Below, piece after piece: positions 28,101 through 35,387 of a stretch of DNA of 64,000 nucleotides. Within the stretch, counting starts at the first letter, position 1. Each line of letters begins with the position of its first letter. Below the pieces are notes generated by a model that had not been told where the DNA came from, searched no databases, and saw only the letters and a list, made by a program, of their open reading frames with translations. The position numbers were made by a program, and so were the translations under genes. The DNA lies in assembly GCF_023278045.1 (NCBI RefSeq), contig NZ_CP056783.1, positions 1,178,001 to 1,242,000 of the forward strand, read 5' to 3'. The stretch comes from Flavobacterium sp. K5-23. GTDB lineage: Bacteria > Bacteroidota > Bacteroidia > Flavobacteriales > Flavobacteriaceae.

Positions 28101-28267
28101 CAGCTATAATTCCACGGTTCAAACCAACTATGGGCATAATGATTGGCAAAAAACATATGGATTAATGCGTCATAGGAACTCTCCAAAGTAAAAAAAAGAG
28201 CACTAGTGTGAAAGACAATTCCAATGAGTAAGGCGACAATTAAATATTTATTTGTTTTTTCTTTCAC
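25178..28267 (-). CDS. giant GT-C-like membrane protein (PTPS-related domain)
   Basis: A 1029-residue protein. Roughly 12 transmembrane helices in residues 5-410 form a GT-C-like module, with the family signature SYDALIHMFFANHYAHSW (residues 30-47). A large soluble region follows with further helices around 560 and 625-650. The C-terminal part (650-1029) reads as NTF2-like (VRAYYDALDFKEYEKAHSY) followed by FxLYD-like beta domains. Its first part matches proteins named 6-pyruvoyl-tetrahydropterin synthase-related, which are membrane proteins unrelated in activity to PTPS. A lipid-linked sugar transferase role is inferred from topology and neighbours. Confidence 0.7.
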   Translation of the reverse strand: MKEKTNKYLIVALLIGIVFHTSALFFTLESSYDALIHMFFANHYAHSWFEPWNYSWYTGFSVMGYPPLVHQVIGLFSLIGGLKFGLFTVAILSIILFITGVYRFSLTITGNRTVSGYAAILAVFSSSFIETLHIFGQLPSIIGISILMHCIPEIYLWLKTGKYKYLFTSLSLLAVTITSHHVTPIFGMIFFIFPLIGMVIMDFSQEKVGSYKKVKFKIFLQSFFFLFKRIILFGASSLVLIVFCIFPYWVNSKNNPITQVPIPHGSRDNFLEVTSSGLMFFVIPWGILFFILPYILYRYYSKRYLFFGLSISLLLILGTGGTTPIPLMILGENAFNILTLDRFTLWASIMSLPMFGEFIYRLAEGDLKEAIQLRFGSVYHRIISALFSGAFLFIAVFTITLGYFRPFQPQKIDTLPLVNYLNQDQHDQWRYLPLGFGDQMATLSSQTKAMTVDGDYHSARRLPELTSRAIERLENSKFRGVEGIGSLQQFLTVPEKYNLKYVFSNDKFYDPILYFCGWHRLSQLENGIMVWEKLNVPPLSKILPKDEVPLYQKLMWGIIPLITVIIAFVLNIQLAIYQALKLKYFAKPDFFKFGLTYKKFSFKLITMLHLWALFLLVIVGYCLYDFYTYNATQISPQNVVRAYYDALDFKEYEKAHSYIDPDKKLSISQFMLETSVTDGILNSYAKLDAIDVQIVKKSKTNSELIAHTKWITPLEIINKDFHHQAIKKNGKWYILPLKMDLDIPPDQFLASNTTAFFKHGRRKISTQQTYHDDVLKQPELEILSAKLIKYNNEYIIIGELQNIDNSPADVVLKSTIYNQNDQILATFNAKYVIKHKLMPKETTSFRVNFEEISWVNKEDIKPTSFNPNEYSPIKLNAIPVKFDIQSAGNVATTDFYTQVTLSDLEVKNMRLKGTLFNYGIQDVTVPELLISYYNTQKELLYVDHYFLREGVRVQRKQYFDYALLDLTKCKILKSSLKNCFVNGLPNGDLARTIIPTRSKQQHEDQLQKTEGKGFKYIKIEMNNYIGNPK

Positions 28268-28418
28268 TAAGGTTATTTTATTTGGAGATATTGTAAATGT
28301 AATAATAAAAGGACTTGTTCCATAAAGGAATGTTAGAATATGTGTTAAAAATATATTTGATAAACTAATTGATTATTGATATATTTACTAAAACCAAACT
28401 ACTAAAAACAATGTGTTT

Positions 28419-29600
28419 ATGAAAATTTTAATTATTGATGATCAAGAATTAGTTGTTATTTCTTTAGAAAAATGTCTTGTAGATTTGGGGTATGAAGTAA
28501 TCAGTTCCAATACAATTTCAGATGGTATAGAAAAATATGATTTGAATACACCAGACTTAGTAATTGCCGATATCAACATGCCTTTTTCAGATACTTCGAG
28601 CTTCTCTAATAATAACGAGTCTTCACAAAATGCAACTAATGGCCTTGAAATTGCAAAGCATATCAAAATAACAAGAGGACATACAACACCTGTAATGATT
28701 TTATCTGGAAATACTGATGAAGATACCATCGTTAAAGGATTTGATCTAGGGGTTGATGATTATATGAAAAAACCTTTGAGTTTAAGTGAAATTGGTGCAC
28801 GAGTTAAAAGGCTAATTGGTGCTGGAGAAAAAATTTCAGCTAACACTAAAAAAAATCAAATTATTCAAAACAACTGTATTGGCGTTGTAATTCCGTGTTA
28901 CAATGAAGAATTAAGGTTGTTGAGTGATGAGTTCAGGTCATTTGTGAATTCAAATTTAGGATATCATTTGTGTTTTGTAAACGATGGTAGTAAGGATAAA
29001 ACATTAGAGGTTTTAGAAAAATTAAGAGAAGGAAATGAAGATCATATTAGTATTTTTGACTGTGAAAAAAATGGAGGGAAAGCTGAAGCGGTTCGTTTAG
29101 GGATGTTGCATCTGGCAAAACAAGATCAGTTCAATTACATAGGTTTTCTTGATGCTGATTTATCTACGGATTTTGAAGATTTTCATGATTTGGCAAATAC
29201 GATTTCTATTTCGAATTTTAAAATTGTAAGTGGTTCACGAATGACTCGTATGGGAGCCGATATAACTAAAGAATCTGCTCGAGCAATTATTAGTAAAATT
29301 ATCAATTTTATTATTCGAAAAACCATTGGAATGGAATTTAATGATACTCAATGTGGTGCTAAAATTATGAGTAAAGATGTTATCGAAAACACATTTCAAG
29401 TTAAATTTTTAACCAAATGGTTGTTTGATGTTGAGATTTTTATGCGAATGAAAAAAATATATGGTGATGAGGAAACTAAGAAATTAGTTTGTGAACAACC
29501 ACTTAAAAGATGGATTCATGCTGATGGTTCTAAACTATCATTTAAGGACTCTTTGAAAATTGTTTTTCAAATTGGTCAAATTGCTATACATTATAGATAA
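28419..29600 (+). CDS. receiver domain fused to DPM1-type glycosyltransferase
   Basis: Residues 1-135 form a CheY-like receiver: phosphoacceptor D51 (VIADINMP), switch Lys in MKKPLSLSE. It has a Ser/Asn-rich insertion after D51 (FSDTSSFSNNNESS). Residues 148-390 are a GT2 enzyme of the dolichol-phosphate mannosyltransferase type, with VVIPCYNEE, the DAD metal motif in GFLDADLST, and VSGSRMTRMGADI. No transmembrane segment follows, so the protein is soluble. The fusion implies phosphorylation-controlled sugar transfer. No cognate kinase is adjacent. I take the ATG at 28419 (MKILIIDDQ) over an in-frame GTG at 28413. Confidence 0.88.
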   Translation: MKILIIDDQELVVISLEKCLVDLGYEVISSNTISDGIEKYDLNTPDLVIADINMPFSDTSSFSNNNESSQNATNGLEIAKHIKITRGHTTPVMILSGNTDEDTIVKGFDLGVDDYMKKPLSLSEIGARVKRLIGAGEKISANTKKNQIIQNNCIGVVIPCYNEELRLLSDEFRSFVNSNLGYHLCFVNDGSKDKTLEVLEKLREGNEDHISIFDCEKNGGKAEAVRLGMLHLAKQDQFNYIGFLDADLSTDFEDFHDLANTISISNFKIVSGSRMTRMGADITKESARAIISKIINFIIRKTIGMEFNDTQCGAKIMSKDVIENTFQVKFLTKWLFDVEIFMRMKKIYGDEETKKLVCEQPLKRWIHADGSKLSFKDSLKIVFQIGQIAIHYR

Positions 29601-29650
29601 AAATGATTTACTTTTGCGAAAAAAATGGAGATAGTTAGTCTCAATTAATT

Positions 29651-30361
29651 ATGAAAGAACAATTTAAGAAATTTTTAAACGAAGACCAGGATCCTAAATC
29701 AATTGAGAAAATCACAGCGAAACTACAGGATTTGTTGATGAAAAATGAAGAAGTGGGTTATATAGGTGTTCAAAAAAAACCTGCTATTACCGTTTTTCCA
29801 GATAGTATTGTTTTAACCAATAAACGAATTATTTTATGCAAACCTAAAAATTTGGGATTGTCAATGGATTTTGTCGATTATGATTGGGAAGATGTAGCTG
29901 CAGCTTTTGTTAAAGAAAATATATTAGGATCTGAATTTTCATTTTCCACCAAGAGTGAATTAACTATTTCAATTGACTATATTCCAAAAACCCAGGCTAG
30001 AAAACTTTATACTTTTGCAAAAGAACAAATGGATGTAATAAAATCCGGAAGTGTCTTGAATACTGTTGTAGCTGAAGAAATTGTTGAAACGCAAATTCTA
30101 GAAATAGAAGAAATAGAAGAAATGGAAACGGAAGAAGTGACTAATTTCGCTGAAATAATTACTGTTTCTCAAACTGATTATAGTGCCGAAAACCAGCAAT
30201 ATAATGACTCTCCGGAAACTTCAAAAGATAAATCATTAAGTGAATTGTCGCAAGATGAACTTTTTGAAAAATTACAGAATTACAAAAAGCTATTAGATAA
30301 TGGCTTGATTCTACAAGGAGAATATGATGCTTATAAAAAGGAGATTTTAAGTCATATGTAG
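29651..30361 (+). CDS. bacterial PH domain protein with SHOCT tail
   Basis: A 236-residue soluble protein. Residues 40-135 resemble a bacterial PH domain of the YvbH/YokE type, with VFPDSIVLTNKRIILCKP and DYDWEDVAAAF. An acidic linker (EEIVETQILEIEEIEEMETEE) follows, then a C-terminal SHOCT motif (LSQDELFEKLQNYKKLLDNGLILQGEYDAYKKEIL). PH/SHOCT proteins are usually cytoplasmic-face binding modules. It is 50 bp downstream of the REC-GT gene and may be co-transcribed. Its role is unknown. Confidence 0.78.
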   Translation: MKEQFKKFLNEDQDPKSIEKITAKLQDLLMKNEEVGYIGVQKKPAITVFPDSIVLTNKRIILCKPKNLGLSMDFVDYDWEDVAAAFVKENILGSEFSFSTKSELTISIDYIPKTQARKLYTFAKEQMDVIKSGSVLNTVVAEEIVETQILEIEEIEEMETEEVTNFAEIITVSQTDYSAENQQYNDSPETSKDKSLSELSQDELFEKLQNYKKLLDNGLILQGEYDAYKKEILSHM

Positions 30362-30373
30362 GTTAAATTATAT

Positions 30374-30386
30374 TTCGCCAAGATTA
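30374..30386. repeat. copy of the TTTCGCCAAGATT arm
   Basis: Thirteen bases identical to the left arm of the intergenic palindrome at 3351-3462. It marks a partial copy of the same dispersed element. Confidence 0.4.
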
Positions 30387-30392
30387 AAATAG

Positions 30393-30424
30393 AAAACCCG
30401 ACAATTTTTAAAGTTGTCGGGTTT
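30393..30424 (+). terminator. rho-independent terminator
   Basis: A perfect 12-bp stem AAAACCCGACAA / TTGTCGGGTTTT with an 8-nt loop lies 31 bp after the PH/SHOCT gene and between convergent genes, so it may act in both directions. Confidence 0.88.
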
Positions 30425-30480
30425 TGTTATATAGCCGATAGAACACTATCTTTTTTGACTTTATGACTTTAGGCTTTTGA

Positions 30481-31581
30481 CTAAAGCGTTCTCTTTTGTT
30501 TTTCTACAAAATTATGTGCTTGCAACTCCAGTAATTCAGTTGCTTTTTGACGCTGTAAATCATGTAGTTTCCTGTCCTGTGATATTTCTTCGTAAACCTT
30601 GTCATGCATAGATGCACTTGTTTTAACTAACAAGTGTCTTTGGTATTTGTCCTGTTTCAAGCTTGCTTTTAATGCGGTTTCTAAATCTTCCAACTTGAAA
30701 TCGTATTCCCCTTTAGGCGAAAGTAATTTGGCTATAATCGGAGACGTTTCTATTGCTAGAAATAATAACATAATAAAGAAGGAAGGAATCCAAGGCAGCT
30801 TGTTTAAGGCATTAATACGTGCCATTAAACCGTCAAAACCATCAATAATTGGTTGGGTTTCCGTTATTTTTTTGTCTAAATCAGCCTGTAGTGTTTTTCC
30901 TTTAAGTTCTTTTTCAGCAATTTTGGCTAGATTGTTTTTTTGTAAAGTATCAAACTCTTTTTTGGCTAAATCGTGCTTGGCTATTTTTTCTTTAAAAACG
31001 GGGCCTTTACCTAATTTTTTTGTTCCGGAGGTTCCTTCTGCTTCCGCTATGTATGTTTCGTAGTAGGAGTTGACTTCTTTTTCCTTTTTACTCATTTCCG
31101 ACTTTAAACTATCGATTTCCGACTTGTTTTTGTCTAAATCCGATTTGAAATAATTACCCAATTCTTTCTTGTTATTCAAAGCCATTGCGTTTTTCTCTTT
31201 CAATAAAACGGTGTTGATTTCTTTCTCAAATATTTTAATCTCTAGTGGTTTTGAGATTACTATAGCAATTATAATTGCCAGTATTATTCGAGGTGTGGCT
31301 TGAAGTAATTCGCTGCCTATTTTTTCTCTTTTTCGAATGGTAGAAACGATGAAACGATCAAGATTAAAGATAAGTAAACTCCATACAAACCCAAAAAGTA
31401 AAGCAGGGATAATGTTGTCAAAAACTGTGAATAGGGCGTAAGAACTGGCGATAAAAGCCATTACAGCTGTAAAAAAAACGGTAGCGCCTATTCCTACGTA
31501 TTTCGTTTGTTCTCCCTCGGAGCATCCTTCAAGGATGTTTTTGTCTGCTCCAGAGCAAACAATGAAAAATTGTTTTAACAT
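30481..31581 (-). CDS. DUF4407 membrane protein
   Basis: A 366-residue protein with the DUF4407 layout. Transmembrane helices lie near residues 32-52, 57-76 and 93-112 (RIILAIIIAIVISKPLEIKIF). A long charged coiled coil runs 115-255, and a fourth helix follows near 265-285 (WIPSFFIMLLFLAIETSPIIAKL). The family is found across Bacteroidota and is of unknown function. It is a single gene between terminators. The long coiled coil between helices suggests it projects to one side of the membrane and may assemble with itself. Confidence 0.88.
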   Translation of the reverse strand: MLKQFFIVCSGADKNILEGCSEGEQTKYVGIGATVFFTAVMAFIASSYALFTVFDNIIPALLFGFVWSLLIFNLDRFIVSTIRKREKIGSELLQATPRIILAIIIAIVISKPLEIKIFEKEINTVLLKEKNAMALNNKKELGNYFKSDLDKNKSEIDSLKSEMSKKEKEVNSYYETYIAEAEGTSGTKKLGKGPVFKEKIAKHDLAKKEFDTLQKNNLAKIAEKELKGKTLQADLDKKITETQPIIDGFDGLMARINALNKLPWIPSFFIMLLFLAIETSPIIAKLLSPKGEYDFKLEDLETALKASLKQDKYQRHLLVKTSASMHDKVYEEISQDRKLHDLQRQKATELLELQAHNFVEKQKRTL

Positions 31582-31680
31582 GATTGATTATGATTTGATT
31601 GATGTTTGCAAATTTAACGCCAAAAAATCAATTATGTTGTAAAATGCTGATATGTTTTTGTTTAGGGAGTTGTATAATAC

Positions 31681-31712
31681 AAAAAGAGCCGTTCGTTAGA
31701 ACAGCTCTTTTT
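31681..31712 (-). terminator. terminator of pckA
   Basis: AAAAAGAGC and GCTCTTTTT pair across an interior GTTC/GAAC helix with single mismatches. It lies 22 bp beyond the pckA stop on the minus strand. Confidence 0.8.
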
Positions 31713-31733
31713 GATTATTGAATTATAATTAAC

Positions 31734-33335
31734 TTATGCTTGAGGTGCACCCGCCATAATTTCGGCATTGGCAAATTCTTCAAATTTTGCAAAGTTAGCC
31801 TTGAATTTTTGACCAAGCTCTGAAGATTTAATATCATACATCTCTTTGTCAGCCCAAGTGTTTCTTGGATTTAAAATCTCTGCAGGAACCTCTGGACAAG
31901 ATTGTGGAATTGAAATTCCAAATACTGCATGGTTTTTATATTCGACATCGTTTAACTCACCGTTTAATGCGGCAGTAATCATGGCACGAGTGTATTTTAA
32001 TTTCATTCTGCTACCAGTACCGTAAGGTCCGCCAGTCCATCCTGTGTTGATTAACCAAACTTTTACATTGGCATCTTTTATTTTTTTACTTAACATCTCT
32101 GCATATTTTGTAGGATGTAAAGGCATAAATGGCGCTCCAAAACAAGCTGAGAAATTAGGTTGTGGCTCTGTAACTCCAGCTTCGGTTCCGGCAACTTTCG
32201 CTGTGTATCCAGAAATAAAGTGGTAAGCTGCTTGACCTGGTGTCAATCTTGAAATAGGAGGCAAAATTCCGTAAGCATCAGCAGTAAGGAAGAAAATGTT
32301 TTTAGGATTATTTCCTATTGAACCTGGCTGAATGTTGTCAATATGGTATATTGGGTAACTAACTCTTGTGTTTGGAGTGATTGAAACATCTTCAAAATCA
32401 ACTTCATTAGTTCCTTTTTTGAAAACTACGTTTTCTAAAATAGCACCTTTTTTAATCGCTCTAAAAATATCTGGTTCATTCTCTTCCGAAAGATTGATCA
32501 CTTTTGCGTAACATCCTCCTTCAAAATTGAAAACCGTATTTTCATTTGTCCAACCGTGTTCGTCATCACCTATCAATTTTCTTTTAGGATCTGCAGATAA
32601 AGTTGTTTTACCAGTTCCAGACAATCCAAAGAATATAGCTGTATCACCTTCATCACCTACATTAGCACTACAGTGCATTGGCAAAGTGTTTTTGTCAACA
32701 GGAAGGATGAAATTTAAAGCAGAAAAAATTCCTTTTTTCATTTCACCTGTATAACCAGTTCCACCTATTAGCGCTACTTTTTTTGTGAAATCTAAAATAG
32801 CAAAGTTACCTTGACGGGTTGCGTCTACTTCAGGATTTGCAATAAAACCCGGAGCGCATATGACAGTCCATTCAGGAGTGAAGTCTGCCAGTTCTTGTAT
32901 TTCTGGTCTCAAAAACATATTGAAACAAAATAAATTTGCCCAAGCTGTTTCGGTTACTACACGTACATTTAATCTGTAATTTGGATCAGCACATACGTAA
33001 GAATCTCTAACAAATACTTCTTTGTTAGATAAATAGTTTGTTACTTTATTGTATAAGGCGTCAAAAGCTTTAGGCTCGAAAGCAAGGTTTACTTTCCCCC
33101 ACCAAACTTTGTCTTCAGTAATGCTATCTTTTACAATAAATCGATCAAGAGGAGAACGACCTGTGAATTCGCCAGTGTTAATGGCTAATGCTCCAGTCGA
33201 GTTTTCAATTCCTTGACCTGATTGTATGGTCATATCGTGTAATTCGTCGGCTGATAATTGGTAATGAATCTTTGCGTTTTCAATTCCAAGCTCATTAAGC
33301 GAAATCGATTGCGTAAACGGTGTGTTATTATTCAT
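31734..33335 (-). CDS. pckA: phosphoenolpyruvate carboxykinase (ATP)
   Basis: PckA converts oxaloacetate plus ATP to PEP, CO2 and ADP, the first committed step of gluconeogenesis. The P-loop GLSGTGKTT is at residues 237-245 and the kinase-2 motif IGDDEHGW at 255-262. NTGEFTGRSPLDRF near residue 53 is the substrate-binding segment. The start is taken as the ATG at 33335 (MNNNTPFTQS), giving 533 residues; an upstream in-frame start adds 12 atypical residues. A TACTTTTG box on the minus strand at 33371-33378 could be its -7 element. It stands as its own unit. Confidence 0.96.
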   Translation of the reverse strand: MNNNTPFTQSISLNELGIENAKIHYQLSADELHDMTIQSGQGIENSTGALAINTGEFTGRSPLDRFIVKDSITEDKVWWGKVNLAFEPKAFDALYNKVTNYLSNKEVFVRDSYVCADPNYRLNVRVVTETAWANLFCFNMFLRPEIQELADFTPEWTVICAPGFIANPEVDATRQGNFAILDFTKKVALIGGTGYTGEMKKGIFSALNFILPVDKNTLPMHCSANVGDEGDTAIFFGLSGTGKTTLSADPKRKLIGDDEHGWTNENTVFNFEGGCYAKVINLSEENEPDIFRAIKKGAILENVVFKKGTNEVDFEDVSITPNTRVSYPIYHIDNIQPGSIGNNPKNIFFLTADAYGILPPISRLTPGQAAYHFISGYTAKVAGTEAGVTEPQPNFSACFGAPFMPLHPTKYAEMLSKKIKDANVKVWLINTGWTGGPYGTGSRMKLKYTRAMITAALNGELNDVEYKNHAVFGISIPQSCPEVPAEILNPRNTWADKEMYDIKSSELGQKFKANFAKFEEFANAEIMAGAPQA

Positions 33336-33370
33336 AAAATTAATTATTGTGTAGTTTAATTTATTGGGCA

Positions 33371-33378
33371 CAAAAGTA
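33371..33378 (-). promoter_or_regulatory. possible -7 element for pckA
   Basis: On the minus strand the sequence is TACTTTTG, matching the flavobacterial TAnnTTTG -7 box, 36 bp before the pckA start. No good -33 TTG was found at 17-23 bp, so this is tentative. Confidence 0.35.
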
Positions 33379-33416
33379 GAGATTATATTTAAGATAGGTT
33401 TAATTATCTCTTTTTT

Positions 33417-33803
33417 TTATGATTTTTTCTTTATGAAATCATAAAATAATATTCCCCAAGCTAGTATTAACAGTAGTCCGCCGATAGGAGTTATAAATCC
33501 GATGACTTTAAAATCAAATTGGCTGATGTTATTTGTAGCCAATAAATAAATGGATCCTGAAAATAAAATAACGCCAAAAAGCACTAAATTGTATATCGTT
33601 TTCTTGATTTTTTCTGAAATAATGCTTGTTGTTCCAATTAAGATTAAAAACAAAGCGTGATACATTTGATAGCGCACACCTGTTTCAAAAGTTAAAAGTT
33701 GTTCTGCTGGCAGTACTTTTTTTAGGGCATGCGCACCAAAAGCACCAAGTATTATGGCTATCATCCCAAAAAGGGCTCCTGTAGTAACTGTTTTTTTATC
33801 CAT
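33417..33803 (-). CDS. DUF423 membrane protein
   Basis: A 128-residue protein with four hydrophobic segments. It carries the DUF423 signature GAFGAHALKKVLP (residues 21-33) and RYQMYHALFLILIG near 46. The family is widespread and its function is not established. It lies upstream of pckA, with an 81-bp gap to the chosen pckA start. A TACTTTTG box at 33826-33833 (minus strand) lies 23 bp before its start and is its candidate -7 element. Confidence 0.9.
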   Translation of the reverse strand: MDKKTVTTGALFGMIAIILGAFGAHALKKVLPAEQLLTFETGVRYQMYHALFLILIGTTSIISEKIKKTIYNLVLFGVILFSGSIYLLATNNISQFDFKVIGFITPIGGLLLILAWGILFYDFIKKKS

Positions 33804-33825
33804 TTTGATTGTCTTTAATTATTTA

Positions 33826-33833
33826 CAAAAGTA
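33826..33833 (-). promoter_or_regulatory. possible -7 element for the DUF423 gene
   Basis: Minus-strand TACTTTTG fits TAnnTTTG and lies 23 bp before the start codon. A -33 TTG occurs at shorter than usual spacing, so confidence is moderate. Confidence 0.4.
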
Positions 33834-33903
33834 TCCTAAACGATTTCAATTTAAAAACGAATTTAAATGTTAATTTTTTTTTCGAATATTTAACAACTAA
33901 CAA

Positions 33904-33934
33904 TTGTTATAAATACAACAAATATATATATTTG
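33904..33934 (+). promoter_or_regulatory. flavobacterial promoter for the saccharopine dehydrogenase-like gene
   Basis: TTG at 33904-33906 and TATATTTG at 33927-33934 are 20 bp apart. This matches the Bacteroidota pattern TTG-N(17-23)-TAnnTTTG, with the start codon at 33957. Confidence 0.65.
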
Positions 33935-33956
33935 TGTTATATTTATACAAAACAAT

Positions 33957-35315
33957 ATGAGAGTCATTTTAATAATTGGAGCAGGAAGATCAGCCTCTTC
34001 ATTGATACAATATCTTCTAGGTAAATCAGAAAAAGAGAAATTACATCTAATAATAGGAGATTTGTCTTTGGCTTTAGCTGAAAAAAAGACAAACAATCAC
34101 CCTAATGCAACTGCGATAGCGCTTGATATATTCAATGACGTTCAACGTAAAGAAGCAATTCAAAAAGCTGATATCGTGATTTCAATGTTGCCTGCGCACA
34201 TGCATATTGAGGTAGCAAGAGATTGTGTTGTTTGCAAGAAAAGTTTAGTTACAGCTTCGTATGTAAGTGATGAAATGCAAGAATTAGATGCAGCTGTAAA
34301 AGAGAACAATTTAGTTTTCATGAATGAAATTGGTCTTGATCCAGGGGTTGACCATATGAGTGCCATGAAAGTTATAGATGAAATAAGAGATAAAGGAGGT
34401 AAAATGCTGTTGTTTGAATCTTTTTGTGGAGGGCTAGTTGCTCCGGAATCAGACACGAATCTTTGGAATTATAAATTCACATGGGCTCCTCGTAATGTCG
34501 TTTTGGCTGGACAAGGTGGTGCTGCTATGTTTATTCAGGAAGGTGCATACAAGTATATTCCGTATTGTAATTTGTTTCGTAGAACTGAATTCCTGGATGT
34601 TGAAGATTATGGTCGTTTTGAAGCATATTCGAATAGAGATTCCCTAAAATATAGAAGTGTATATGGTCTTGATAAAGTTCAAACATTATATAGAGGTACA
34701 ATTCGTCGTGTAGGATTTTCTAAAGCTTGGAATATGTTTGTACAATTAGGAATGACTGATGACACTTATGTATTAGAAGGTTCTGAAAACATGACCTATC
34801 GTCAATTTACAAATTCATTTTTGCCCTATCACCCAACGGATTCTGTTGAAATTAAAACGCGATTGATTCTTAAAATTGATCAAGATGATATCATGTGGGA
34901 CAAACTTTTAGAATTAGACTTGTTTAGTAGAGATAAAAAAGTGGGTATGAAAAATGCTACTCCTGCTCAAATCCTTGAGAAAATTCTAAGTGATAAATGG
35001 ACACTTCAAGAAGATGATAAAGATATGATTGTAATGTACCATAAATTCGGATATGAATTAGATGGTGTGAAAATGCAAATTGATTCAAAAATGGTTTGTA
35101 TTGGTGACGATCAAACTTACACTGCTATGGCGAAAACGGTTGGTTTACCAGTAGCTATGGCTACATTGCAAATTCTAAATGGTAAGATTAAAACGCCAGG
35201 GGTTCAACTTCCCATTAATAAAGAAGTGTATTTGCCTATTCTAGAAGAATTAGAAGAGTATGGAGTTGTTTTTAAAGAACAATCGATGCCTTATATAGGT
35301 TATAAACAAGGTTAA
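33957..35315 (+). CDS. saccharopine dehydrogenase-like oxidoreductase
   Basis: A 452-residue NAD(P)-dependent enzyme of the saccharopine dehydrogenase (LYS9-like) family. The Rossmann motif is at residues 6-12 (IIGAGRSASSLIQYLL). The second part has FMNEIGLDPGVDHMSAM (residues 122-138) and SFCGGLVAPESD, both typical. In fungi the enzyme makes or splits saccharopine in lysine metabolism; in Bacteroidota the family is common and may take part in lysine degradation or carboxyspermidine-type reductive condensation. Which reaction occurs here is not settled by sequence. It is monocistronic. Confidence 0.88.
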   Translation: MRVILIIGAGRSASSLIQYLLGKSEKEKLHLIIGDLSLALAEKKTNNHPNATAIALDIFNDVQRKEAIQKADIVISMLPAHMHIEVARDCVVCKKSLVTASYVSDEMQELDAAVKENNLVFMNEIGLDPGVDHMSAMKVIDEIRDKGGKMLLFESFCGGLVAPESDTNLWNYKFTWAPRNVVLAGQGGAAMFIQEGAYKYIPYCNLFRRTEFLDVEDYGRFEAYSNRDSLKYRSVYGLDKVQTLYRGTIRRVGFSKAWNMFVQLGMTDDTYVLEGSENMTYRQFTNSFLPYHPTDSVEIKTRLILKIDQDDIMWDKLLELDLFSRDKKVGMKNATPAQILEKILSDKWTLQEDDKDMIVMYHKFGYELDGVKMQIDSKMVCIGDDQTYTAMAKTVGLPVAMATLQILNGKIKTPGVQLPINKEVYLPILEELEEYGVVFKEQSMPYIGYKQG

Positions 35316-35341
35316 AAGTAGTATTATTTATTTTTTAGTTA

Positions 35342-35373
35342 GACATATCCGCTTCTTACGAGGCGGATATGTC
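35342..35373. terminator. hairpin between convergent genes
   Basis: An 11-bp perfect stem GACATATCCGC / GCGGATATGTC with a 10-nt loop lies between the saccharopine dehydrogenase-like and M56 genes. The T tract is weak, but position and strength suggest a terminator. Confidence 0.7.
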
Positions 35374-35387
35374 GTTTATACTAAGTC

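Noticed and set aside
31734..33371. pckA beginning at 33371.
   Set aside because: The first 12 residues do not fit the family, and an ATG at 33335 gives the usual N-terminus; the longer reading would also overlap the candidate -7 box.
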